Counted from the first letter of the stretch, positions 41,622 through 50,109 are shown. The stretch is DNA of 57,886 bases from Bradyrhizobium sp. AUGA SZCCT0158 (GCF_018130065.1 NZ_JAFCME010000034.1:1-57886); one strand, 5' to 3'. The notes: generated by a model not told the origin, from the letters alone. Made by a program: numbers and translations.

Positions 41622-42500
41622 ATGAAAATCCGCAAAGCCGTATTCCCGGTCGCCGGTCTCGGCACCCGCGTCCTGCCCGCCACCAAGGCGATGCCGAAGG
41701 AAATGCTGACCATCGTCGACAAGCCGCTGATCCAGTACGTCTATGACGAGGCCAAGGAAGCCGGCATCGAGCATTTCATCTTCGTCACCGGGCGCAACAA
41801 GGGCGTGATCGAGGACCATTTCGACCGCATGTTCGAGCTCGACACCACGCTCGCCGCGCGCGGCAACAAGAAGGCCGAGCAGGACATCCTGGCGCGCGAC
41901 CAACCCGCCGCCGGCGCCACCAGTTTCACCCGCCAGCAGGCGCCGCTCGGTCTCGGCCATGCGGTCTGGTGCGCGCGCGACATCGTCGGCGACGAACCGT
42001 TCGCCGTGGTGCTGCCGGACGAACTGGTGCTCAACACGCCGGGCTGCCTCGCGCAGATGATCGAGGCCGCAAGCAAGCTCGGCGAGAAATCCAACGTGCT
42101 CGCGGTTGAGGCGGTGCCCGAAGACATGACCCATCAATACGGCATCTGCGGCGTCGGCAAGCGCACCGGCAAGATGTTCGAGGTCGACGGCATGGTGGAG
42201 AAACCGGCCAAAGGCACCGCGCCGTCAAATCTGTCGATCACCGGGCGCTACATCCTGCAGCCGGAGATTTTCAAGATTCTCGAGACCCAGGAACGCGGCG
42301 CCGGCGGCGAGATCCAGCTCACCGATGCGATGCGAGCGCTCGCCAACACACAAAAATTCTACGGCCTGGAGTTCGAGGGCGAGCGGCACGATTGCGGCTC
42401 CAAGCCCGGCTTCCTGCGCGCCAACATCGCCTACGGCATGGCCCGCGCCGATCTGCGCGACGGCCTGCGCGCGGAGATGAAGAAGTATCTGGAGAAGTGA
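41622..42500 (+). CDS. galU: UTP-glucose-1-phosphate uridylyltransferase
   Basis: 292 residues, the family length. It has the nucleotide-binding KAVFPVAGLGTRVLPATKAMPKEML, the DKPLIQYVYDEA region, FAVVLPDELV (the catalytic Asp position of the nucleotidyltransferase), VEKPAKGTAPSNLSITGRYIL and the C-terminal FEGERHDCGSKPGFLRANI. It makes UDP-glucose for lipopolysaccharide, exopolysaccharide and osmoprotectant glucans. It is divergent from the lytic transglycosylase with a 225-bp gap in which I see no clear motif. A strong hairpin begins at its stop codon. Confidence 0.96.
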   Translation: MKIRKAVFPVAGLGTRVLPATKAMPKEMLTIVDKPLIQYVYDEAKEAGIEHFIFVTGRNKGVIEDHFDRMFELDTTLAARGNKKAEQDILARDQPAAGATSFTRQQAPLGLGHAVWCARDIVGDEPFAVVLPDELVLNTPGCLAQMIEAASKLGEKSNVLAVEAVPEDMTHQYGICGVGKRTGKMFEVDGMVEKPAKGTAPSNLSITGRYILQPEIFKILETQERGAGGEIQLTDAMRALANTQKFYGLEFEGERHDCGSKPGFLRANIAYGMARADLRDGLRAEMKKYLEK

Positions 42501-42529
42501 CTTCAAAAGCGCACGCGCTTTTGAAGTCA
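42498..42529 (+). terminator. Hairpin overlapping the galU stop codon
   Basis: TGACTTCAAAAGCG / CGCTTTTGAAGTCA forms a perfect 14-bp stem with a 4-base loop that begins at the galU TGA. It has no T-run, but its position and strength suggest transcription termination or 3'-end protection. Confidence 0.65.
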
Positions 42530-42756
42530 TCCCGGGGCGCATCGAAGATGCGAACCTTAGATGTGCAATTGCACATCGGGGGATCTCGAGATTCCCCGGT
42601 GCGCAATTGCGCACCTGAGGTCTGGTCCTACGGACCATCCCGGAATGACGAACTCTCAAGTTACGACCGTCATTGCGAGGAGCCCTTGCGACGAAGCAAT
42701 CCATGCTTCCTCTGCCTATGGATTGCTTCGCTTCGCTCGCAATGACGGGGATAGGG
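42530..42756. repeat. Two adjacent REP palindromes (families C and H) with two nested CAATTG palindromes
   Basis: The first unit (about 42530-42650) has ATCCCGG / CCGGAATGACG ends around GGATCTCGAGATTCC. It contains two insertions, ATGTGCAATTGCACAT (42561-42576) and GGTGCGCAATTGCGCACC (42598-42615), one on each side of the CTCGAG centre. The second unit (42670-42750) pairs GTCATTGCGAGGAG and GCAATCCATGC with ATGGATTGC and TCGCAATGACG. It is the gap between galU and the diguanylate cyclase stop. Confidence 0.8.
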
Positions 42757-42762
42757 CTTGCC

Positions 42763-44256
42763 TCAAGCCACCATCGCCAGTTTCGGAACGTTGGCGACCA
42801 CGGTCTGGTTGCGGCCATTGGCCTTGGCGGCATAGAGCGCCTTATCGGCGGCCGCGATCAGGTCGGGCCAGTCCAGCCCGGCTGATGGCATCATGCTGGC
42901 GACGCCGATGCTGACGGTCGTGACTTCTTCGTCAGACCAATGCGCGACCTTGTGCCGGATGTTTTCGGCGACCGCGAGCGCCTCGGTGACCGAGAACCCC
43001 GGCAACAGCACCGCGAATTCCTCGCCGCCGAACCGCGCTACGCAATCGCCGGCGCGCCTGACCGAGTCGGAGATGCAGATCGCAATGCCGACCAGCACCT
43101 GGTCGCCGGCCTGGTGGCCATAATTGTCGTTGTAGGATTTGAAGTGATCGGCATCGATCATCAATAGCGCGACCGGCGTTCTGCCGCGCACCGCGCGCCG
43201 CCACTCCGTATCGATCTCGAGATCGAACTTGCGCCGGTTCTTCAGGCCGGTGAGCGCGTCGGTGGTGGCGAGTTCCTCGAGCCTGTCCTCGGCCTGGGCG
43301 CGGCGGCTGATTTCGCGTCCGAGGAAGAAGGTGGTGCCGAGTACGAACAGGATCAGCGCGGTCATGATGGCGCCGATCCGGATCACTTCCCGTTGCCAAA
43401 CGCGGAAGATGGCTTCGAGCGGTTTTCCAACCACGACATACAGCGGACCGCTGCTGTCGCGCCGGACATAGAGCCGGGGTGTCGCATCGACGGGGCCTTG
43501 TCCGGCATAGGATCCGGTGGGCTTCAGATTGTTCGCGCTCCAGCTTCGCACCGTCGCGAGGTTCTTGCCGATGATGTCGAGGTTGAACGGCTTGCGCATG
43601 ATGACGGTGCGGTCGCGGCGCAGCACGGTGATCGTATCGTCGGGACTGAGGTTGAGCCGGTCGAACAGTTCATGGAAGTAGCTGAACCGGATCGAGCCCG
43701 CGGCCACGCCGAGAAAGCGGCCTTCGGCGTCGGAGATGCGCCGGCTCAGCACGATCGAATAGGCTCCGCGATGCAGCATCGGGCGGCTGACGAACAGGCC
43801 CTCGTCCGGATTGCTGCGATGGACCGCAAAATATTCCTCATCAGCGCGGATCTCCGGCCGCGGGTCGAGCGAGGACGCATCGATCCACAATCGCCCTGAC
43901 GCGTCGAATACCTGGATCGCGCCGAAATGCTTGGCGGAGGCGGCGCGGTCGAACAGGATCAGATGGCGGATTTCCTTGCTGACGTCCTTGAGCTCCGGCA
44001 TCACCAGATTGCTGGCGACCGCGCGCAGCGACAGGTCGTAGAGCTCGATGTTGCGTCCGATATCGGCGTCGATGCTGGCGGCGAGGTTTTCGAGCATCTG
44101 GCGGGCCAGCTCTTCCTCGCCGCGCCGCATCTCCAGCATCACGTTGGCGCAGATCGCGGAAAAGCCGATCACGGTGGCCACGGAGGAGGCGATCAGCAAT
44201 TTTGCTGATAGCCGCCAGCGCCTTCTGGCCATGTCTTTTCGCCGTCCGAACAGCAT
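42763..44256 (-). CDS. Diguanylate cyclase with extracytoplasmic dCACHE-like sensor
   Basis: 497 residues. Membrane segment 1 is at about residues 20-42; an extracytoplasmic sensor (about 45-280) with the double-CACHE look follows (FDASGRLWIDASSLDPRP..., GVAAGSIRFSYFHELFDRL); membrane segment 2 is at about 290-311. The GGDEF domain (330-490) has the active motif RFGGEEFAVLLP, and five residues before it R-A-G-D, the product-binding RxxD inhibitory site. It is therefore likely active and feedback-inhibited by c-di-GMP. The start at 44256 has GGGAGCGG upstream. No phosphodiesterase gene is linked. The gene is divergent from the small DUF7662 gene. Confidence 0.93.
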   Translation of the reverse strand: MLFGRRKDMARRRWRLSAKLLIASSVATVIGFSAICANVMLEMRRGEEELARQMLENLAASIDADIGRNIELYDLSLRAVASNLVMPELKDVSKEIRHLILFDRAASAKHFGAIQVFDASGRLWIDASSLDPRPEIRADEEYFAVHRSNPDEGLFVSRPMLHRGAYSIVLSRRISDAEGRFLGVAAGSIRFSYFHELFDRLNLSPDDTITVLRRDRTVIMRKPFNLDIIGKNLATVRSWSANNLKPTGSYAGQGPVDATPRLYVRRDSSGPLYVVVGKPLEAIFRVWQREVIRIGAIMTALILFVLGTTFFLGREISRRAQAEDRLEELATTDALTGLKNRRKFDLEIDTEWRRAVRGRTPVALLMIDADHFKSYNDNYGHQAGDQVLVGIAICISDSVRRAGDCVARFGGEEFAVLLPGFSVTEALAVAENIRHKVAHWSDEEVTTVSIGVASMMPSAGLDWPDLIAAADKALYAAKANGRNQTVVANVPKLAMVA

Positions 44257-44386
44257 CGTCCGCTCCCAATCCCCTGAAATGCGCCGGGAATCGTTGCAGC
44301 GGCCTTAAATGGCGACAAGGATGCGCCGATCGGTTAACGCTTGGTTGCCGGGATCGGCGGCTTTGCGCAAAACTACGGGGACACGG

Positions 44387-44644
44387 GTGAACGATTACGA
44401 TTTGCTGCGGGACTATCTGAAGAAGCAGACGCTGCCCGAATTCGTGCTGACCTTCGAACAGATCGAGGAGATCATCGACGCCGCGCTGCCGCGCGCGGCG
44501 CACCGGGCCTCGTGGTGGGAAACCGAGCGTAGCCCGCAGGAGAAGATGCCGCAGCGCGAAGCCTGCCTCGAGGCCGGCTACATCGCGACAAGGCAGGCGG
44601 ACGGAAAGAGCGTGAAGTTCAAGAAGATGAAGGTGAGGAGATAG
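44387..44644 (+). CDS. Small DUF7662-type protein
   Basis: 85 residues from a GTG at 44387 (VNDYDLLRDYLKKQ). The body reads LPEFVLTFEQIEEIIDAALPRAAHRASWWETERS, then QREACLEAGYIATRQ and a basic tail (KFKKMKVRR). This matches my memory of the DUF7662 domain (YDxLxxYL...LTFxEIExILGxxLPxSAxxxxxWW), a small fold of unknown function found alone or beside mobile and defence genes. The frame is open further upstream, but conserved sequence begins at the GTG. It is a single gene. The 195 bp up to the next gene show no feature I can name. Confidence 0.7.
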   Translation: MNDYDLLRDYLKKQTLPEFVLTFEQIEEIIDAALPRAAHRASWWETERSPQEKMPQREACLEAGYIATRQADGKSVKFKKMKVRR

Positions 44645-44848
44645 CTCGCCGCCAGCATTCTCGTGATGGTCTATCGGCTGAAGGGATCATCTCGACACGA
44701 TTGGTATGAAATACGCCACGCGAGCGAGTTGCCGGAATCATTTTCCACACGCGGCCCTATCGCCGCCCCAATTTAGGAAGAACTGGAAGTCCCAAGGGCG
44801 TAATCTAAAACGCAAGAAACAAGAAAAGATCGTGGGAGGATGGCGCCG

Positions 44849-45355
44849 ATGAATCGGACAGCCTGTTCCTTTGGACATCCCTCGCCTGCAAGTTCCCGAT
44901 GGCCGCTGCTCGCGGTTGGACTTGCCGCCGGGCTTGGGCTGCAACTTGGGCTGAACTTTGGGCTGACGCCCGGCTTCGCCGCTGCCGGTGATGCGCTCCA
45001 GGTGACCGACGCCCGGGTGGCCGCGTCCGACGAGATCGGCATCAATCTTCCGCTGCTGATGACGATCAAGAACGATGCGGCCGAAGCCGACGCCTTGCTG
45101 CGCGTCCGCTGTCCGTTTGCGAATTTCTCCGAGAAAAACACCGTCGATCGCGGCGAAGGCGCACCCGCCAAGCGCGAGATCAAGTCGATCCCTATACCGC
45201 AAGGCAAGACCATCGAACTCAAGCCGGACGGCTATCACGTCATGCTGTTGCAGACGCGGCAGAAGCTCGTTGCCGGCGAGGCCTTCACCTGCACCGTCGT
45301 CTTCCAGAAGGCCGGCACCAAAGAAACGGAGGTGCAAATTTCGCGAACGCCCTGA
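44849..45355 (+). CDS. Secreted PCu(A)C-like protein with altered copper ligands
   Basis: 168 residues from the ATG at 44849, nine bases after GGGAGG (an ATG at 44840 abuts that site). The signal peptide ends PGFAAAG. The body has the PCuAC cupredoxin-like layout: IGINLPLLMTIKND, then IPIPQGKTIELKPDGYHVMLLQTRQKLVAGEAFTCTVVFQKAG. The last HxM of the copper motif is kept (GYHVM), but the first His/Met pair is missing, and two Cys (RVRCPFANF and FTCTV) appear instead. It is the first gene before a PQQ-dependent dehydrogenase, so a periplasmic role in that enzyme's maturation is possible. Copper transfer should not be assumed. Confidence 0.65.
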   Translation: MNRTACSFGHPSPASSRWPLLAVGLAAGLGLQLGLNFGLTPGFAAAGDALQVTDARVAASDEIGINLPLLMTIKNDAAEADALLRVRCPFANFSEKNTVDRGEGAPAKREIKSIPIPQGKTIELKPDGYHVMLLQTRQKLVAGEAFTCTVVFQKAGTKETEVQISRTP

Positions 45356-45426
45356 TCGCGACAGCGCAGCGGTGAAGCTCTGAACAGGGCCCGTCGGCGG
45401 GACGCCCGGACAGACCGGACGTTTGA

Positions 45427-45520
45427 TCCGACAACAACTGCCGACAAGAACTGCCAACAAGCAAGAACTGCCAACAAGAATGCCAACATGAACTGCCAAC
45501 AACAACCCGCCAACAAGGAA
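45427..45520 (+). repeat. Degenerate tandem repeat, unit about AACTGCCAACAAG
   Basis: Seven or so imperfect copies of a 12-15 bp unit (ACAACAACTGCCG, ACAAGAACTGCCA, ACAAGCAAGAACTGCCA, ACAAGAATGCCA, ACATGAACTGCCA, ACAACAACCCGCCA, ACAAGGAAGG) end just before the ATG of the PQQ dehydrogenase at 45531. The run is unstructured, A/C-rich RNA in the likely 5' leader. Confidence 0.75.
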
Positions 45521-45530
45521 GGCAATAATC

Positions 45531-47318
45531 ATGGAGCGATCTTCAGGTCCCACGAAAGTGTCAACGCGAGCCTGTTTGCTTGCCGTTGCATTGGCTGCCG
45601 CAGGCGCTGCGGGCGTAACGCCCGTCTTTGCCGCGGACGAGGTCAATCAGGAACGGCTGCTCAACGTCGACAAGGAAGCCGGCAACTGGCTTCATCATCA
45701 TCAGAATTATGCGGGTCACCGGTTCTCCACGCTGAAGGAGATCAACCGCGACACGGTGAAGAACCTGAAGGTCGCCTGGACGTTGCACCTGGGCGGCATC
45801 GAGCCCGGCGGCATCTGGAGCCATGGCGGCCTGGAAGGCACGCCGATTGCCGAGAACGGCTTTCTCTACGTCACCGATGGATGGGGCTCGGTCTACAAGA
45901 TCGATGCGCATGGCGGCCGCGGCGCACTGGTCTGGAAGATGGATCCGAAGACCGACCGTGACTGGGCCGGCGCCGTCGCCTGTTGCGGCGTCGATAATCG
46001 CGGCGTCGCGTTGTGGGGCGATCTCGTGATTTCTCACACGCTGGACGGCCGGCTGATCGCAACCAAGAAGGATTCCGGCCAGGTCGCCTGGCAGCGCTCC
46101 GTGGCCGATCCGGACAAGGGTGAGGTCATCACCGGCGCGCCGCTGATCGTCAAGAACATGGCGATCACAGGCGTGGCCGGCGCGGAATACGGTATCCGCG
46201 GCTGGATCGCCGCCACCGATCTGTCGACCCAGAAGGAAGTCTGGCGCACCTATACGATCCCCGGCAAGGGCGAGCCCGGCAGCGAAACCTGGAAGGACAA
46301 CAACAATGCGATGGCCGCCGGCGGCGGCTCGACCTGGGTGACCGGCACCTACGATCCCGCGACCGACACCATCATCTGGGGCGTCGGCAATCCCGGGCCG
46401 GATTGGGATAACGCGTACCGGCCGGGCGACAACCTCTACACCGACAGTTCGCTGGCGCTCGACGCCGATACCGGCAAGATCAAGTGGCACTATCAGCACA
46501 CGCCGAACGATCCCTACGATTACGACAGCGTGGCGGAAAACGTGCTGGTCGATATCCCCGGCCCGAGCGGCCCGCGCAAGCTCGCGCTCGAAGCGGACCG
46601 CAACGGCTTCGCCTATGCGATCGATCGAACCAATGGAAAATTCGTCTGGGGCCTGCCGTTCGTCAAGAAGGTCACCTGGACCAAGGGGCTCGACCCGGAG
46701 AGCGGCAAGCCGATCGAGTATGACCCGAACAAGTCGGTGCAGACCTATATCGCGTCGGTGACGCCGAGCCGCACCAATATGGAAACCGACATCTGCCCCG
46801 GCAACATGGGCGGCAAGAACTGGCCGCCGACCGCCTACAATCCGGACCTCAAGCTCTGGTACATCCCTGTCATCGAAAGCTGCAACCGCATCAAGGTTGA
46901 GGTGATGACGCCGGACAAGCTGAAGCCCCGGGAGTTCTGGACCGGCGGTGGCCCGAGCCAGCCCTTCAGGATCACCGGCAGCGTCACGGCGATCGACGTC
47001 ACGACAGGCAAGATCGCCGGCAAACTGGAGACGCCATTCCCGAATCTCGGCGGCATGCTTGCGACGTCCGATCTCGTCTTCACCGGCCAGCCCTCCGGCG
47101 AGGTGATGGCGCTTGATGCCAAGACGTTGCAGAAGCTCTGGGAGTTCAACACCGGCGGCGGCGTCAATGCACCGCCGATGACGTTCTCGGTCGACGGCAA
47201 GCAATATCTCGCCATCCTCGTCGGCCTCGGCGGCGCCTGGGACAAGTGGTTCATCGATTCGACGCCCGAACTGAAGAAGATACAGCCGGGATCGATGCTC
47301 TACGTCTTCGCGCTCTGA
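45531..47318 (+). CDS. PQQ-dependent alcohol dehydrogenase (methanol/ethanol family), predicted lanthanide type
   Basis: 595 residues, an eight-bladed propeller quinoprotein without a haem domain. The signal peptide ends TPVFAADE. PQQ-site features are the vicinal disulfide Cys151-Cys152 (AVACCGVDN), Glu219 (AGAEYG) and Asn287 (VGNPGP); the catalytic Asp330 is followed by Asp332 (D-Y-D), the extra acidic ligand that marks XoxF/ExaF-like lanthanide-dependent enzymes, where calcium enzymes have a neutral residue. Tryptophan-docking strands repeat along the chain. It oxidises a primary alcohol or aldehyde in the periplasm and passes electrons to the cytochrome c encoded next. The clade and substrate (methanol or other) are not settled by this reading. 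Confidence 0.9.
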   Translation: MERSSGPTKVSTRACLLAVALAAAGAAGVTPVFAADEVNQERLLNVDKEAGNWLHHHQNYAGHRFSTLKEINRDTVKNLKVAWTLHLGGIEPGGIWSHGGLEGTPIAENGFLYVTDGWGSVYKIDAHGGRGALVWKMDPKTDRDWAGAVACCGVDNRGVALWGDLVISHTLDGRLIATKKDSGQVAWQRSVADPDKGEVITGAPLIVKNMAITGVAGAEYGIRGWIAATDLSTQKEVWRTYTIPGKGEPGSETWKDNNNAMAAGGGSTWVTGTYDPATDTIIWGVGNPGPDWDNAYRPGDNLYTDSSLALDADTGKIKWHYQHTPNDPYDYDSVAENVLVDIPGPSGPRKLALEADRNGFAYAIDRTNGKFVWGLPFVKKVTWTKGLDPESGKPIEYDPNKSVQTYIASVTPSRTNMETDICPGNMGGKNWPPTAYNPDLKLWYIPVIESCNRIKVEVMTPDKLKPREFWTGGGPSQPFRITGSVTAIDVTTGKIAGKLETPFPNLGGMLATSDLVFTGQPSGEVMALDAKTLQKLWEFNTGGGVNAPPMTFSVDGKQYLAILVGLGGAWDKWFIDSTPELKKIQPGSMLYVFAL

Positions 47319-47328
47319 CATTCCCGAA

Positions 47329-47355
47329 GGAGGGCCTGCCACGCGCGGGCCCTCC
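47329..47355 (+). terminator. Hairpin between the PQQ dehydrogenase and cytochrome genes
   Basis: GGAGGGCC (47329-47336) pairs with GGCCCTCC (47348-47355) around an 11-base loop, ten bases after the dehydrogenase stop codon and with no T-run. It may partly terminate or stabilise the upstream mRNA and so set enzyme above cytochrome level. Confidence 0.5.
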
Positions 47356-47377
47356 CGCTTCCCCGACAAGAGACGCC

Positions 47378-47929
47378 ATGATGATGTCAAACAAACTCCC
47401 GGCGGCGGGCATGCTGCTCGTGAGCGTCGTCGCGCTGAATTTTTCTGCCTATGGTCAGTCGGCGCAGGTTTCGGATCCGACCAGCGCCGGCAAGGCGGTG
47501 TTCGGTCGCGCCAACTGCATGGGCTGCCACAAATGGCACGGCAATGGCGGCGGCGGCTACGGCGGCGATGCGCTGTCGCTGCGCAGGACCGAGCTGACGC
47601 GCGAGCAGATCATCGAAACCGTCGGCTGCGGACGGCCGGGCACCGGGATGCCGTTCTTCGTGCGCGGCGCCTACGACGAGGTGAAATGCTTTGACATGAA
47701 CCGCCAGGATGCGGGGCCACAGATGCCGCCCGAGGGCGGAACATTCCTGCGGCCGAAAGATATCGAAGCCGTCGCCGATTACGTGATCGCCCACATCAAG
47801 GGGGCGGGCGAGCCCACTTACGCCGAATGCGTCGCCTTCTTCTCGAGTTCGTCGCGGGTCTGCGACGTCTACAAGGCCGAGTCGCAAAAGCCGGATCACG
47901 CCACCGCCAACACGGGGAAGAGCCAGTGA
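47378..47929 (+). CDS. Periplasmic c-type cytochrome, partner of the PQQ dehydrogenase
   Basis: 183 residues; three successive ATGs start at 47378. The signal peptide ends SAYGQ. The haem site CMGCH is at about residue 49, and the likely axial Met is in GTGMPFFV (about 91) or PQMPPEGG (about 113). Four extra Cys (GCGRP, VKCFDM, AECVAF, RVCDVY) may form disulfides, unusual for a simple class I cytochrome. It resembles cytochromes encoded beside XoxF/ExaF-type dehydrogenases, to which it would be the electron acceptor. Its stop overlaps the next start (ATGA). Confidence 0.85.
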   Translation: MMMSNKLPAAGMLLVSVVALNFSAYGQSAQVSDPTSAGKAVFGRANCMGCHKWHGNGGGGYGGDALSLRRTELTREQIIETVGCGRPGTGMPFFVRGAYDEVKCFDMNRQDAGPQMPPEGGTFLRPKDIEAVADYVIAHIKGAGEPTYAECVAFFSSSSRVCDVYKAESQKPDHATANTGKSQ

Positions 47930-48573
47930 TGAACAGATTGAAGCTATCGGGCGTTGTTGCTGCGGGCTTGCTCTGGCAGGCGGTCGCATTGGCGCACTCT
48001 CCGGCACGAACGGAAGAATTCGGCGGCAACGACCTGCGTGACATCCGCCTCGGAATGTCCGCGGGCGAACTGCCGGAAGCCGGCTATGTCGATTTTGCTT
48101 GCGCCGATGATCCGAAGCGAACGCTGACCGGGTGGAAGAACTGGCGCGACTGTTCCGCCGACGCGAAGGCGATGCGGGCGATCCGGTTTGGCTACGATCC
48201 ATTCACCAGCCGCGACGGCACGATGGTGGCGGGCCATCCGGCGATCCTGACGCTGCTGATCGACGACACCGGCCACGTCGCCGGCTTGCAGATCGAGACC
48301 GATCCGAAGGCGCGGCTCTATATCCGGAAGAAGGCATTCCTGCTCGGGATCCAGGCCAAGTCACGCTACGGGCCGGAGGGGTGGAATTGCAGCGAAGGTC
48401 AGCCCGATGCGGGAGACCAGCCGGTCGGCGGCGTCTACCTGAAGGAGCGCTGCACCAAGACGATCAGCGGCCGTTCGCTCACCGTCGAACGCAACCTGTT
48501 CCGCCGGCCCGATCAGGACATCAAGAACTTCGTCGACGAAACGCGGATCAGCATCGTGCGAGCCAGGGAGTAG
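47929..48573 (+). CDS. Secreted protein of unknown function in the PQQ dehydrogenase operon
   Basis: 214 residues whose ATG overlaps the cytochrome stop codon, so it is translationally coupled. A signal peptide (MNRLKLSGVVAAGLLWQAVALAH, broken here as hydrophobic residues 7-22) is followed by a soluble domain with five Cys (DFACADD, WRDCSAD, GWNCSEG, KERCTK). I do not recognise the family. A conserved-looking core is FGYDPFTSRDGTMVAGHP and LIDDTGHVAGLQIETDP. The setting suggests a periplasmic helper of the dehydrogenase-cytochrome pair, but nothing in the sequence shows its action. Confidence 0.75.
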   Translation: MNRLKLSGVVAAGLLWQAVALAHSPARTEEFGGNDLRDIRLGMSAGELPEAGYVDFACADDPKRTLTGWKNWRDCSADAKAMRAIRFGYDPFTSRDGTMVAGHPAILTLLIDDTGHVAGLQIETDPKARLYIRKKAFLLGIQAKSRYGPEGWNCSEGQPDAGDQPVGGVYLKERCTKTISGRSLTVERNLFRRPDQDIKNFVDETRISIVRARE

Positions 48574-48603
48574 GGAGCGAACTCGGCCGCGCAAAGAACG
48601 GTC

Positions 48604-50109
48604 TCACCAGGCAGAAAAGCTGTTCCCGAACGGCGAGCCCCAAAAAGGCGAGCTGCGTGGGCGCGCGTAGCGAAAATCGGTCCCCGGACTGCGTCGCCGT
48701 TTCTTGATGCCGCCTTGGGGCTCGCCGCTCAACAGCACCACGAACTCCGTACCCTTGCCGGTTTCCGTGCTCAACGCCTCGTCCGTGACGATCAGGGAAG
48801 ATCGCGGCGTCATGTTGCCGATGCGATCCAATGCGTCCTGCGGAATGCCGATGCGATCGAGCGCAGCCTTTGCGGTGCCGGGGTCTGTCGGCACCGGCTC
48901 AGCGTCGCGACCACGCTTCGCACGCGCCCGGTCATCCGGCTCAAGCGCGGCGCCGGGCGGACGACCGCCGCCCATTGAGACGGCGCTCCATCGCAACGTG
49001 GTATCGTCGCCCGAGCGCTCGACGGCGGTGAAGACATGCGTGCCGATAGGACGATCGGGATCCGCGATCGTCACCTCACTTTCATGGATGGGCTTGAATG
49101 CCTGACGGACGTAAAGCCGCTGGGTCTTGCGGCTGATCAACACCGATATCGGCTGCAGTTCGCGTTCGGCCTGGCGGGCCGCCTCGGCTGCCGCGGCCCG
49201 CGCCGTCTCCGCCGCGGCGGCAGCTTCACGCGCAGACGTGACCGCATCGAGCCTCGATTGCAGGTCCGCGCTGGCGGCGTCCGATTGCAGCTGCAGCTCG
49301 GCGACCTTGACGGCGGCCTTTGCCTTGTCATCCTCAGCCTGCTCCTTTGCCTCCGCCGAGCCGGGAGCGCCAAGTCTGGCCTCGGCAGCCGCCAATTGCA
49401 CCTCGGCTCTGCGCTTTTGATGTTCCGCCGCGCGAACCGGCTCCCTGGCGCGCGAGGCCTCCCGGAACGCCGTTTCCGCGGCGAACCTCGCCTGGGCCGC
49501 TTTCCTCGCCGCCTCCTGCGCCTCTGCGGTGCGGACGGCGGCCATGGCGCCGGCACCCGGCTTGGGTTGGAACAGCAGCGGATGGGCAAGCTCAATGGGC
49601 GCAACATCGGTTGGCGCCACGATCACACGCATGCCCATCTTGGTCGCGTCGAACAGGCGCTCGGCGAATTCGAATGGCAACCGGATACAGCCATGGGACG
49701 CCGGACGCCCCGGCAGGACACCGCCATGCAGTGCGATACCCGACCAGGTGATGCGCTGCATGTGCGGCATGTAGGCATCGTCATACAGGTTCGAGTAATG
49801 CTCCTCGACTTTCTGGATGACGCTGAAGATACCGGCGGGCGTCTCGCGTCCCTTCGAGCCGCTCGACACTGGCGCCCGCAGGATCCACCCCTTGGCGTCG
49901 TAGACGGTGATGCGCTGGTCGCGGAGCGAAACGATGGCTATGAGCGGCTCGCTGGCACTGCGCGTCTCGATGGACTCGATCAGGCGTTCGCCGCCTCTCG
50001 CACGCGCATCGTCCCCTGCCGCGATCAGCACGGCCAGACCCGCAACGGCAAGCCACACGGGCCGCAGCCGCGTCCGCCTGTGCTTCGGATTCACCCAACG
50101 AGACGTCAT
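48604..50109 (-). CDS. L,D-transpeptidase with long coiled-coil region
   Basis: 501 residues from the ATG at 50109, which overlaps the stop codon of the upstream L,D-transpeptidase. A membrane or signal segment is at about residues 15-38. The YkuD domain (about 50-180) has HGGVLPGRPASHGCIRLPFEFA with catalytic His and Cys. After a short linker comes an Ala/Glu/Arg-rich coiled coil of about 130 residues (AARKAAQARFAAETAFREA...), then a second folded part with VLISRKTQRLYVRQAFKPI, which resembles the start of another YkuD domain but lacks SHGC. The C-terminal tail is basic. The coiled coil may set the enzyme's distance from the membrane or mediate oligomers. Confidence 0.85.
   Translation of the reverse strand: MTSRWVNPKHRRTRLRPVWLAVAGLAVLIAAGDDARARGGERLIESIETRSASEPLIAIVSLRDQRITVYDAKGWILRAPVSSGSKGRETPAGIFSVIQKVEEHYSNLYDDAYMPHMQRITWSGIALHGGVLPGRPASHGCIRLPFEFAERLFDATKMGMRVIVAPTDVAPIELAHPLLFQPKPGAGAMAAVRTAEAQEAARKAAQARFAAETAFREASRAREPVRAAEHQKRRAEVQLAAAEARLGAPGSAEAKEQAEDDKAKAAVKVAELQLQSDAASADLQSRLDAVTSAREAAAAAETARAAAAEAARQAERELQPISVLISRKTQRLYVRQAFKPIHESEVTIADPDRPIGTHVFTAVERSGDDTTLRWSAVSMGGGRPPGAALEPDDRARAKRGRDAEPVPTDPGTAKAALDRIGIPQDALDRIGNMTPRSSLIVTDEALSTETGKGTEFVVLLSGEPQGGIKKRRRSPGTDFRYARPRSSPFWGSPFGNSFSAW

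Noticed and set aside
41397..42137. 247-codon N-terminal extension of the lytic transglycosylase
   Set aside because: It runs antisense through galU. The signal peptide and ribosome-binding site are at 41396.
23463..42615. CAATTG palindromes as a CRISPR array
   Set aside because: They are scattered over tens of kilobases inside different repeats, with no regular spacing, no spacers and no cas genes.
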